Source of the DNA: DAIPKP01 sp964545875
GTDB lineage: Bacteria; Synergistota; Synergistia; Synergistales; Aminiphilaceae
Assembly (NCBI GenBank): GCA_964545875.1
Contig: CAZJHH010000001.1
Span: 62,001 to 126,000, forward strand
DNA length: 64,000 nucleotides
Direction of reading: 5' to 3'
Shown here piece by piece: positions 53,576 through 60,590 of the stretch. Numbering within the stretch: the first letter of the stretch is position 1; each line of letters opens with the position of its first letter. The position numbers and the translations under genes were made by a program. Under the pieces are notes generated by a model. That model was given only the letters and a program-made list of their open reading frames with translations. It was not told the DNA's origin and searched no databases.

Positions 53576-54977
53576 CGGGGCTTTCCTCGGATCTCTTCCC
53601 CGCACCTTCCAAGGTTTGGTTGAGATGGACTCGGGTTACTCGGGAGGCCACGATTTCGTCCATAAAATCCGTAAGCTCCATTCCCGTTTCTCCGAGGATT
53701 TCGATAAGCGAAGCCTTCCAGGGGAGTTTTTCCCCCCGGAGATGTTCCCGAAGGAGCTGCAGAAAAGGGATGGTGTCGGCCGTGGCTGTTTCCTTGCGGA
53801 AAAGCTCCGGATTTTTTCGCAGGAGAGCCTCACGGCGGGCGGCCTTTTTCTTCCACTCTCCGTACTTTCCCTGGAGTTTCATTTCGTCCAGCAGGGCCCC
53901 GGTATTTTTTTCGTGAATGCGTCCCTGCATAAGCCAGCGGTGGAGAGAATGGATGATCGCTTCTTCCCGGAGAAGCCGGTCCAGCTCTTCCCGATCCAGA
54001 TCGTTTTCTTGCATCCACTTCAGAAGGTCTCCTTCGTTTTTCAGGTCGAACCGACGGCGGAGGCGCTGTTCCTCCAGTTTGAGAAATTCTTCGCGGGGTT
54101 CGATTTTCCAGAGAGTGCCCAGCAGAAGAAGGAGTTTGCGGTCGAGTCCCCGGCGGTTGAGATCCTCCGCTTCGGGATGGGCGAAAGTGGCCATGTCTCC
54201 CAGGCACCACTGTCGGAGGGAGCCCGAGGCGGAGGGTACCGATCGGTCCCGACGGTTCAGGGATTTGAAGAGGCTGGACGGGCTTGAATGTTGGCGAGGG
54301 GAATTTTTTCCCCCCGTGGCATTTTCCTTCGTGCCCAGTTCTTGCAGCCGTTCCAAAAGGGCCAGGGCGTCTTCCCGTACGGGGTTTGGTGCCTGGGGGA
54401 GCCAATTTTCGAAGGATTTCCGATCTTCCCGGGTTATTCCCCGGGAAAGAGCTTTTTCGAAGAGGGTTTCCCAGGTGCGGTGCCTCCAGAAAAGATCTTC
54501 CGCGACTTCCGTAAGAATTCCGGCTTTTTCCGGGGAGAATATCCCCTCCTTTGCAGCCCTTTTCAGGACATCCCGCATTACTACCAGCGGAAGGGAGAGT
54601 TGCCGGAAGCCTTCGGGGATGGGCTCCCAATCTCCCAGAATTTCATCGTCCCGCTCCAGCTCTCCCGAGACCACCCGGAGGTAGATGCTTCCCACTCCCT
54701 CCATGCCGTGGGGAGCGAGTTCCGCCGCCCGATGAGCCCCTACCGAAGCGGCTCCCACCACGGGAATACCGAGATTGAGGGTGTGGATAATCTCCTTGTG
54801 CCAGGTGGGAAGATCCCGGTAGGGGAGTTCGCAATCCAGCAGCCCCACGGCTCGGGGGCGTAATTCCTTGACGTACCGAAGCAGATCTCCCTGGGCTGCG
54901 GGAGGAAGCAGGGTGACCTCGCTTCCGGAAAGGTCGATTCCCTCCAGAGAGGGGCCGCCGAAGAGAAGAGTTACCAT
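53562..54977 (-). CDS. tfuA: TfuA-domain protein with long C-terminal extension
   Basis: A 471-residue protein. Residues 1-~120 match the TfuA core: GGPSLEG, LLPPAAQGD, AVGLLDCELPYRDLPTWHKEI, GAASVGAHRAAELAPHGMEGVG, RDDEI. TfuA partners YcaO in trifolitoxin-type and thioamide-forming systems, where it is thought to supply sulfide. The ~250-residue C-terminal part is charged and helical (FLKLEEQRLRRRFDLKNEG) and recalls SurA/PPIase-like or TfuA-associated extensions, but I do not recognise it firmly. It overlaps ycaO by 7 bases and asnB-like by 14, so all three are translated together. AGGATTTCTC-type site before ATG. Confidence 0.85.
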   Translation of the reverse strand: MVTLLFGGPSLEGIDLSGSEVTLLPPAAQGDLLRYVKELRPRAVGLLDCELPYRDLPTWHKEIIHTLNLGIPVVGAASVGAHRAAELAPHGMEGVGSIYLRVVSGELERDDEILGDWEPIPEGFRQLSLPLVVMRDVLKRAAKEGIFSPEKAGILTEVAEDLFWRHRTWETLFEKALSRGITREDRKSFENWLPQAPNPVREDALALLERLQELGTKENATGGKNSPRQHSSPSSLFKSLNRRDRSVPSASGSLRQWCLGDMATFAHPEAEDLNRRGLDRKLLLLLGTLWKIEPREEFLKLEEQRLRRRFDLKNEGDLLKWMQENDLDREELDRLLREEAIIHSLHRWLMQGRIHEKNTGALLDEMKLQGKYGEWKKKAARREALLRKNPELFRKETATADTIPFLQLLREHLRGEKLPWKASLIEILGETGMELTDFMDEIVASRVTRVHLNQTLEGAGKRSEESPDVPS

Positions 54978-56326
54978 GAGAAATCCTCCTTCCGATAGAG
55001 GGGGCTTCCTTCGCCGAGCCCCTTTTGAATGGACCGTATTCCCCGGTCTCCCGGCCGGTAGTAGGGGAAGATGTATCCCTCCGCTCCGGGAACTACCACC
55101 TTTACCGCCTGCACGGGATTTTCCTTTCGGGAGAACCGGAAGACCACCACTCTATCCAGCCCTCTCTCTTGCAGGCATTCCAGGCAATAGTGCACGTCCT
55201 CTTCGAAGGTTCCCTTGGGGGTGTCTTGAAGAGAGGAAAGATCCATCTCTTCCTCTACCCCTCGTCCCATGATTTTCAGGGAGGCTCGGGCGTCTCCCCG
55301 GAGGGAACGCCGGAACTCCTTGGAGGGGACGATGTCCCGTACCCCCGAAAGAAAGACGCAGCGCCCCTGCACTGCCTCGGTGATGGCCCGGATCATGGCG
55401 GTCTCATGTTCCAGAGCGCTTCCCATGCCGTGGGCGGTGCTTGCCACGGAAACGGGCTCTTGCATGTCCATTAAATAACAGTTCCATGTGGGAATTCCCA
55501 CATCGGTGCCGTTATCCGTCAGGAGGATTTCGATTCCCGCCCTTCGGATGCGCTCCAGGAGCTCCCGGACCCTCGGAAAGGGAATGAAATTCTGGTTTGC
55601 CACTCGAAAGGTCGGGGCGGGATGTCCTTTGGCCCGCCCCGCCAGAATGGAACAGGTTACGGAATCCCGCTCGATGACCTCCAGCAGGGCCTGGGAGATG
55701 GCCTCCAGAAAGTGAACCCCGCAGGCGAGGCCGTTGGAGCTGCACTGAAAGAGAAGTCCCTCGGAAAGGTCCACCAGCCGAGAATCCTCGCCTCCCGGAG
55801 AAAGGTGTACCAGCTCCAGAGGCAGAGGAATTTCCTCCTGGTGTACCAGATCCCATCCCAGAACCCAGGGAATTTCCAGCTCTTCGTGAAAGAAGGAGTG
55901 CGGCGTAAGGGCCAGACGTTCCGGGGGGATCATGGAATAGGTTTTCGAAAGTTCCCGCCAGGTGCTCCGGAAGGATTCCAGGGGAGCAGAGGTGCCGTGC
56001 CAGCGTTCCAGGGATTCTCCCGCGGCGGAAAGCCGGGCCGCGGTGGAAGTGAACCCCTTGCCGTGGGCGGCGGTATAGCCGTCGATGCTCGGCCGGAGCA
56101 CGTTGAACACGGGAATGCCGATACGATCGAGTTGAGTGATCTCCGAAATGCGGGTTACCCCGGTTTCTTTGAGGACGGGTTCGAAACGTCTCCAGGCCTC
56201 ATCGGCGCTTACGGGATGGGCCGAAGTCCCTTCCTGATCGGAGATTTTGGAGAGCCGAAGCTCCTCTTCCCTAAAAAGAACCGGTGAGGTCTGTTGTCGT
56301 GTGGTGTCGGCGGAAGCCTGAAGCAT
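54971..56326 (-). CDS. YcaO-domain RiPP modifying enzyme
   Basis: A 451-residue YcaO protein, ATP-dependent and acting on peptide backbone amides. ATP/Mg marks appear in order: SAAGESLERW at ~100-109, SSNGLACG at ~196-203 with LLEVIERD at ~214-221, and RAITEAVQGR at ~313-322. The C-terminus ends RKEDFSW, without the Pro-rich PxPxP tail of azoline-forming members. No ThiF/E1-like or F-protein partner is near, and the cores lack Cys, so azoline formation is unlikely; with TfuA adjacent, thioamidation is the best guess. AAAGGATG precedes the ATG. It lies 94 bases after precursor 7. Confidence 0.92.
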   Translation of the reverse strand: MLQASADTTRQQTSPVLFREEELRLSKISDQEGTSAHPVSADEAWRRFEPVLKETGVTRISEITQLDRIGIPVFNVLRPSIDGYTAAHGKGFTSTAARLSAAGESLERWHGTSAPLESFRSTWRELSKTYSMIPPERLALTPHSFFHEELEIPWVLGWDLVHQEEIPLPLELVHLSPGGEDSRLVDLSEGLLFQCSSNGLACGVHFLEAISQALLEVIERDSVTCSILAGRAKGHPAPTFRVANQNFIPFPRVRELLERIRRAGIEILLTDNGTDVGIPTWNCYLMDMQEPVSVASTAHGMGSALEHETAMIRAITEAVQGRCVFLSGVRDIVPSKEFRRSLRGDARASLKIMGRGVEEEMDLSSLQDTPKGTFEEDVHYCLECLQERGLDRVVVFRFSRKENPVQAVKVVVPGAEGYIFPYYRPGDRGIRSIQKGLGEGSPLYRKEDFSW

Positions 56327-56420
56327 GGAGCCACATCCTTTCTTTGGTAAAAGTTGTTTTTTCTTCCCTTTTCTCTTCCCGGAAGAATCTCTTTCCGGGG
56401 CAGAGCGGCGGTGGGGAGGT

Positions 56421-56735
56421 TCAGGCTGCAGCGGCAGTGGCGGCTCCCAGAAAGATTGCTACGGATCCCACGGCTCCCATTCCTACCGCGCTTCCCACCA
56501 GAAAAGCTTCGGTCTCGTTGGCGAAACCTCCTGTAACAATTTCCAGCTCCTGGTCGGTCATTTCGGGGTAGCGTTGGAAGATCACCTTTTGCATCTCCTC
56601 CCGGGTGAAGTCGTATTGGAGCTCCTCCTTCACCAGTTTCTCCGCCTCTTTGGGTGTCATTTTTGCGATCCGCTCCATAAGGGCGGTGTCGTTCTCCAGA
56701 GTTTCGTAAAAAGCTGCCGCAGATTCCATAGACAT
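56421..56735 (-). CDS. Nif11-leader RiPP precursor 7
   Basis: 104 residues: a 70-residue leader of the subfamily of precursors 6 and 8 (ALMERIAKMTPKEAEKL, LQYDFTREEMQ, ending EIVTGG) and a 34-residue core starting FANETEAFLVGSAVG and ending ATAAAA. Glu at core positions 4 and 6; no Cys. It lies immediately upstream of ycaO on the same transcript, so it is the most likely direct substrate of the YcaO/TfuA/AsnB-like set. Confidence 0.92.
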   Translation of the reverse strand: MSMESAAAFYETLENDTALMERIAKMTPKEAEKLVKEELQYDFTREEMQKVIFQRYPEMTDQELEIVTGGFANETEAFLVGSAVGMGAVGSVAIFLGAATAAAA

Positions 56736-56766
56736 GACGCATACCTCCTTTGTTCTTTCCTGCTTT

Positions 56767-57075
56767 TCAAGCCCCCGCTGCGGCGATGCCTATGATCACC
56801 ACCCCCGCAGCCAGAGTTCCCAGAATAAGTCCTGCCGCAGTGAGAATCTGTGCTTCCGAAGAAGCTCCTCCTATAACCGCCTCCAGCTCCTCGTCGGAAA
56901 GTTCCGGATGGCGTTCGAAGATAACCTGCTGCATTTCTTCCTTGGTGAAGTCGTATCCCATTTCGTTTTTCACCAGTGTTTCTATCTGGGAAGCCGTCAT
57001 TTCCTTGAGCTTTGCCACCAGTTCGGGTTCCGTTTCGAGCCTTTCGTAAAAGGCCGCTGCAGATTCTACAGACAT
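56767..57075 (-). CDS. Nif11-leader RiPP precursor 8
   Basis: 102 residues: a 70-residue leader (MSVESAAAFYERLE, GYDFTKEEMQ, LEAVIGG) and a 32-residue core starting ASSEAQILTAAGLILG and ending AAAGA. Glu at core position 4; no Cys. It is first in the run precursor 8 - 7 - ycaO - tfuA - asnB-like - 6 and so probably near the promoter, in the 57076-57254 gap. GGGAG lies 8 bases before the ATG. Confidence 0.92.
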   Translation of the reverse strand: MSVESAAAFYERLETEPELVAKLKEMTASQIETLVKNEMGYDFTKEEMQQVIFERHPELSDEELEAVIGGASSEAQILTAAGLILGTLAAGVVIIGIAAAGA

Positions 57076-57254
57076 GGAGTTTCTCTCCCTTGTTTCGGTT
57101 AGAATGTTTTTTGAGAAGAATAAAGAATATTTTGAAAAGCTCCAAGGTTGTTCTCTGGAAAGAAGTATAAAGCCTTACACAGTGTTAAAGTCAAGGGAAA
57201 GCTTGATGTGTGGGTTGATCTAGGATTGTTTAAATCTGATGTTTTCAGGGCAAA

Positions 57255-57378
57255 GGCATCAAAAATCGGCAAGGCTTGTAACATCTTGGTCAGCATGTTT
57301 CCATCAGCGGGGATTGAAGGAGGCGAAAATGAATCAGCCGAAAATGGGCATTACAAGAACTTGCCGATTTTTAATGCC
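57255..57378. repeat. repeat A, copy 1 (inverted-repeat element, ~124 bp)
   Basis: 28-base imperfect terminal inverted repeats (GGCATCAAAAATCGGCAAGG... and its near complement at 57351-57378) enclose a ~68-base middle. Copy 2 lies at 58905. The form resembles a small non-coding inverted-repeat element (MITE). No open reading frame inside looks real. The larger gap 57076-57677 holds this, repeat B copy 2, and otherwise no gene. Confidence 0.75.
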
Positions 57379-57405
57379 TTTGCTTCGTTGATATTTTCTA
57401 TAGTT

Positions 57406-57498
57406 TAGAGCGGTTCTATCACTGCAGGAGCAGAGAGAACGTATAAACGGAGGTTCCTATAAAACATTTCGTGGTTTTTTATTTGTAAAACCGCTCTA
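57406..57498. repeat. repeat B, copy 2 (~93 bp)
   Basis: Perfect 10-base terminal inverted repeats TAGAGCGGTT / AACCGCTCTA. It lies 27 bases beyond repeat A copy 1. Copies are at 30728 and 59081, all in the same orientation. This copy has the most intact ends. Confidence 0.8.
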
Positions 57499-57677
57499 AG
57501 TGGACTTCTGTACATCGTAAAAACTCGCCCATTCACTTTGTCAACTCTTTATAGAAATAGATACAGCATCATAGATCTCTTAAGAATGCCACTCCGGGAG
57601 AAACCTTATGTTCTTGCTTCTTTCCGGAATTTTTACAAATAACGCTGGTTTTTCCTTTAAATTAAAAATAATTATAG

Positions 57678-57947
57678 TTAAGGGGCATAAAGCGGTGGAT
57701 CACTAGGTTTCGGGCGAGGCTCCGGAAGAAGAACGCCGCCGACAACGGCCTTCAAATCCTCTTCCGTCATCTCCGGATTCCGCTCGAAAACCACCTTCCG
57801 CATCTCCTCCTCGGTGAAGTCGTAGCCCAGCTCATTCTTTACATAGGGCTCGACCTTCTCTTTGCTTCCGAGTTCCCTCAACTTCTCCCGCAATTCCGCA
57901 TCCTTCTCCACGCACTCGTAAAACGCAACCGCCGATTCCATGGACAT
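57678..57947 (-). CDS. Nif11-leader RiPP precursor 9 with atypical Pro-rich core
   Basis: 89 residues: a third leader subfamily (ECVEKDAELREKLREL, EPYVKNELGYDF, DLKAVVGG) ends at residue 71. The core is only 18 residues, VLLPEPRPKPSDPPLYAP, charged and proline-rich, unlike all the hydrophobic cores. It may be a decayed copy, a differently processed product, or a helper peptide. The leader carries a cysteine (C12). It lies next to precursor 10, whose leader is almost the same. Confidence 0.85.
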   Translation of the reverse strand: MSMESAVAFYECVEKDAELREKLRELGSKEKVEPYVKNELGYDFTEEEMRKVVFERNPEMTEEDLKAVVGGVLLPEPRPKPSDPPLYAP

Positions 57948-58024
57948 CTTTCTCCACCTCTTTCGAAAGCGTGCCTCTCACGGAGATTAATCGGGCCATG
58001 AAGCGAAAGAATTCCTCACGGTCT

Positions 58025-58267
58025 CTAAGAGACGGGCATGAAAGGGAATCGAAGGCCGCCGACCACCGCCTCCAAGTCCTCTTCCGTCATCTCCGGATTC
58101 CGTTCGAAAACCACCTTCCGCATCTCCTCCTCGGTGAAGTCGTAGCCCAGCTCATTCTTTACATAGGGCTCGACCTTCTCTTTGCTTCCGAGTTCCCTCA
58201 ACTTCTCCCGCAATTCCGCATCCTTCTCTAGACGCTCGTAAAATGCAACTGCAGATTCCATCGACAT
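58025..58267 (-). CDS. Nif11-leader RiPP precursor 10 with very short core
   Basis: 80 residues from ATG 58267; a longer frame to 58354 overlaps precursor 11 and is rejected. The 71-residue leader is nearly identical to that of precursor 9. The core is just 9 residues, LRFPFMPVS. It looks truncated or degenerate; I see no continuing hydrophobic core in another frame downstream. A small core still could be a substrate or act as a competing leader. Confidence 0.8.
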   Translation of the reverse strand: MSMESAVAFYERLEKDAELREKLRELGSKEKVEPYVKNELGYDFTEEEMRKVVFERNPEMTEEDLEAVVGGLRFPFMPVS

Positions 58268-58307
58268 CTTCCCACACCTCCTCGTTTTCTGAAGAACTAT
58301 CCGTGTC

Positions 58308-58613
58308 TCAAGCTGCAGCTCCCGCTGCTGCGGATCCGGCGATAATGACGCCACCCGTTACAAGCGCACCCAGAAACACCACGACATCCTGTGCGTTTAG
58401 CCCTCCCACTACGGCCTCCAGCTCCTCTTCGGTCATCTCCGGATTTTTCTCGAAAATCACCTTTTGCATTTCTTCCAACGTGAAATCGTACCCGAGTTCT
58501 CCCTTTACGTACCCTTCTACGTTCTCTTTCGTGCCCAGTTCCTTCAATTTCTCCTGCAACTCCACATCCTTCTCCACGCGCTCGTAGAACGCTACTGCGG
58601 ATTCCATGGACAT
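58308..58613 (-). CDS. Nif11-leader RiPP precursor 11
   Basis: 101 residues: a 71-residue leader of the third subfamily (VELQEKLKELGTKENVEGY, GYDFTLEEMQ, EEELEAVVGG) and a 30-residue hydrophobic core starting LNAQDVVVFLGALVTGG and ending AAAGAAA. Asp at core position 5; no Cys. It is the first of the cassette 11-10-9. Unlike 9 and 10 its core is normal for this locus. Confidence 0.92.
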   Translation of the reverse strand: MSMESAVAFYERVEKDVELQEKLKELGTKENVEGYVKGELGYDFTLEEMQKVIFEKNPEMTEEELEAVVGGLNAQDVVVFLGALVTGGVIIAGSAAAGAAA

Positions 58614-58904
58614 CTTTCCACACCGCCCTCGTAAGAAGATCAGGATTTTCCTGTCGTTCTTCGGACGTAACCTTCGTTACCGCCCCCAAAATTCCCCACG
58701 ATTGGATCGTTCACTGAAGAAAACGGGCGACCACGTCGGCCTTTTCCGCAACCTCAAGGCCAAGCAGGCCATGCTCTTCTTTGCCCACGGGTTCTTTCAG
58801 CCTCTCCCGCAACTCGAGAGTTCATATATCTTTCCGTTCCTTATCTTGGCATCAGTATATTCCTTCACACAGTGTCAAAGTCAAGTTGGTTTTATAACCC
58901 TCGA

Positions 58905-59012
58905 TCCGCAAAAATCGGCAAGGCTTGTAACATTCTGATCGGTGCGTTCCCATCAGTGAAGATTGAACGGGCCGAAAATGAGCGTTACAAGGGCTTGCCG
59001 ATTTCTGATGCG
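58905..59012. repeat. repeat A, copy 2 (~108 bp)
   Basis: Inverted ends ATCCGCAAAAATCGGCAAGG and its near complement (…CTTGCCGATTTCTGATGCG) around a ~50-base middle. The A-copy middles are related (CCATCAG, GCCGAAAATG). A stretch before both copies, ACACAGTGT(T/C)AAAGTCAAG (57171, 58870), is also shared, so a longer segment was duplicated. The gap 58614-59176 holds this and repeat B copy 3 and no gene. Confidence 0.75.
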
Positions 59013-59080
59013 CTTGGTCCTGTTAATGTTATCTATTGTATGATCTGTAGAACCGGATTTTATGTGCTCCCCCTGCTCCG

Positions 59081-59169
59081 GAGCGGTTCGATCACCCGAT
59101 GAGCAGAGGGAACGTGTAAATGGAGGTTCCCGTTACATATTTCGCGGCACCTTCTTTGCAAAACCGCTT
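59081..59169. repeat. repeat B, copy 3 (~89 bp)
   Basis: GGAGCGGTTCGATCAC ... AAAACCGCTTT, related to copies 1 and 2 with an AACGTGTAAATGGAGGTTCCC inner part. It ends ~8 bases past the stop codon of the secreted hydrolase gene. Copy 1 also abuts a stop codon. Confidence 0.75.
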
Positions 59170-59176
59170 TCATCGA

Positions 59177-60487
59177 TTATTTGGAGGAGGATTCGAAGGC
59201 TTCGTCGAAGAAATCGAACACCACCTGGCTCATGATGCTGCGGTTTTCCGTAAGACAGTGATTGGAGGCTCCTTCCTCCGCGGGAGTTACCACAAGGGCT
59301 CTTCGCACTCCGAAAGGAATTCCCTCCAGAAATCTTCGCTGTTGTTCCTGGACGTTGGAATCTGCGTACTCTCCCTCTCCCACGAGAGAGAGGGCGGGGC
59401 AGCTGATCTGAGCGGGATCGAAGGAAAAACCCCGGTTGGCTTCCACCAACCCCGGGATATTGTCCATAGAAACTCCCCAGCGCCAGGCGATAACCCGGAT
59501 GGTGTTCTCCTTGAAAGAAGAAAATCCCTTCATTTGCTCTTCCGTCATGGTGGCCACGGGCATGGCGGCGAAGAGGGGGTACGCGTCCACCACGGCGGAG
59601 TTCATGGCTATGGCCTTAATGCGTTTGTCGTATTGCGCCGCCTGGGGAACGAAACCTCCTCCCCCGCTGATGCCGAACATGGCGAGTCGTTCGGGATCCA
59701 CCTCGGTTTTCGAAAGGGCGTAGTCCGTCACCGCCTTGAGGGGGACGTTCATGTCCGCCCGGAAAACCTTGCCGTCCAAAGGCAGCAGCCCCTGGCCGGG
59801 AAGATCTACCGTAAGAAAGTTGTAGCCCCGTTCATGCGCCAGAGGAGCGATGTAGAAAAAGAGATCCTCCGCGAAGGTCTCGCCTCCTCCGATCATGAGA
59901 AGGGTTTTGTGCTTTTCCGGTTTTTCCGAGGCTCTCCGGTAATAACCCGGAAGAAGGTAATCCTCGAAGGGGATCTCGAAATATTCGAGAGGTGGATTCA
60001 GAAGTTTTCCCGCCTTTTGCAGAAGAGAGCGGCTTTTGTTCGCGGTTTCCCGAAAGAGGGGATTTTCGGGAAGCATGGAGATCAGAGCAGCCCGGTAGTA
60101 ATAGGAAGCCCGCATATACTGCTTCCGGGCGCTTATGGGGTGCCCCTTTTCCAAACTCCGATCTCCCCGGGTTTCCGTGAGGCGCCCCGTGGCGATCCAC
60201 TCCTTCTGCCAGCTTGCGGCATTTCCTTCCTCGATACGTCCCGCGGTGACGAAGGCCTCGCCGATTTCACATCCTCCGTTTGCGGTGGCCCCCAGAATAA
60301 GGGCCAGGGAGAATTCCATTTCATTATCCTGAAAGTGCATCCGGGTTTGCGATTCATGGGCGTCCCAGCCCTCTTTTTTCGGAATTTCTTCCGCTCCCGA
60401 TGTCCCTGCGGAAAAGGAGAGCATTCCTGCCGTTGTAATGGCACATATCCATAGGATGGTTCGGTAAATCCTTTTTCTCGTTTTCAT
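59177..60487 (-). CDS. exported alpha/beta hydrolase
   Basis: About 436 residues from ATG 60487 (AGGAGG upstream). An N-terminal signal or anchor helix (IYRTILWICAITTAGMLSF) suggests export. The hydrolase core has the nucleophile elbow MFGISGGGGF (~285), an ATP-free fold with TVDLPGQG (~243), an acid in FDPAQISCPALSLVGEGEYAD (~380) and a histidine in SNHC near the C-terminus. It resembles the dipeptidyl-peptidase/2,6-dihydropseudooxynicotine hydrolase-like group. It lies between the second TolC-like gene and the precursor cassette on one strand, so it may process or inactivate the exported peptides (inference). Confidence 0.8.
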   Translation of the reverse strand: MKTRKRIYRTILWICAITTAGMLSFSAGTSGAEEIPKKEGWDAHESQTRMHFQDNEMEFSLALILGATANGGCEIGEAFVTAGRIEEGNAASWQKEWIATGRLTETRGDRSLEKGHPISARKQYMRASYYYRAALISMLPENPLFRETANKSRSLLQKAGKLLNPPLEYFEIPFEDYLLPGYYRRASEKPEKHKTLLMIGGGETFAEDLFFYIAPLAHERGYNFLTVDLPGQGLLPLDGKVFRADMNVPLKAVTDYALSKTEVDPERLAMFGISGGGGFVPQAAQYDKRIKAIAMNSAVVDAYPLFAAMPVATMTEEQMKGFSSFKENTIRVIAWRWGVSMDNIPGLVEANRGFSFDPAQISCPALSLVGEGEYADSNVQEQQRRFLEGIPFGVRRALVVTPAEEGASNHCLTENRSIMSQVVFDFFDEAFESSSK

Positions 60488-60590
60488 TTCTTTTTCCTCC
60501 TGAGTAGATATTTTTGTATGCGAAACTGAGAGCCATTGAAGATGCATGGGCCTCCACAAGCTGAAAGAGCGTTATTTAAAGCGGTTTTCG

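Noticed and set aside
57148..57408. 86-codon plus-strand open frame before precursor 8
   Set aside because: It runs through repeat A and has no ribosome site; the reading frame is an accident of the repeat.
49909..58613. Lanthipeptide or thiazole-type interpretation
   Set aside because: No LanM/LanB, dehydrogenase or ThiF-like partner is present and the cores lack cysteine.
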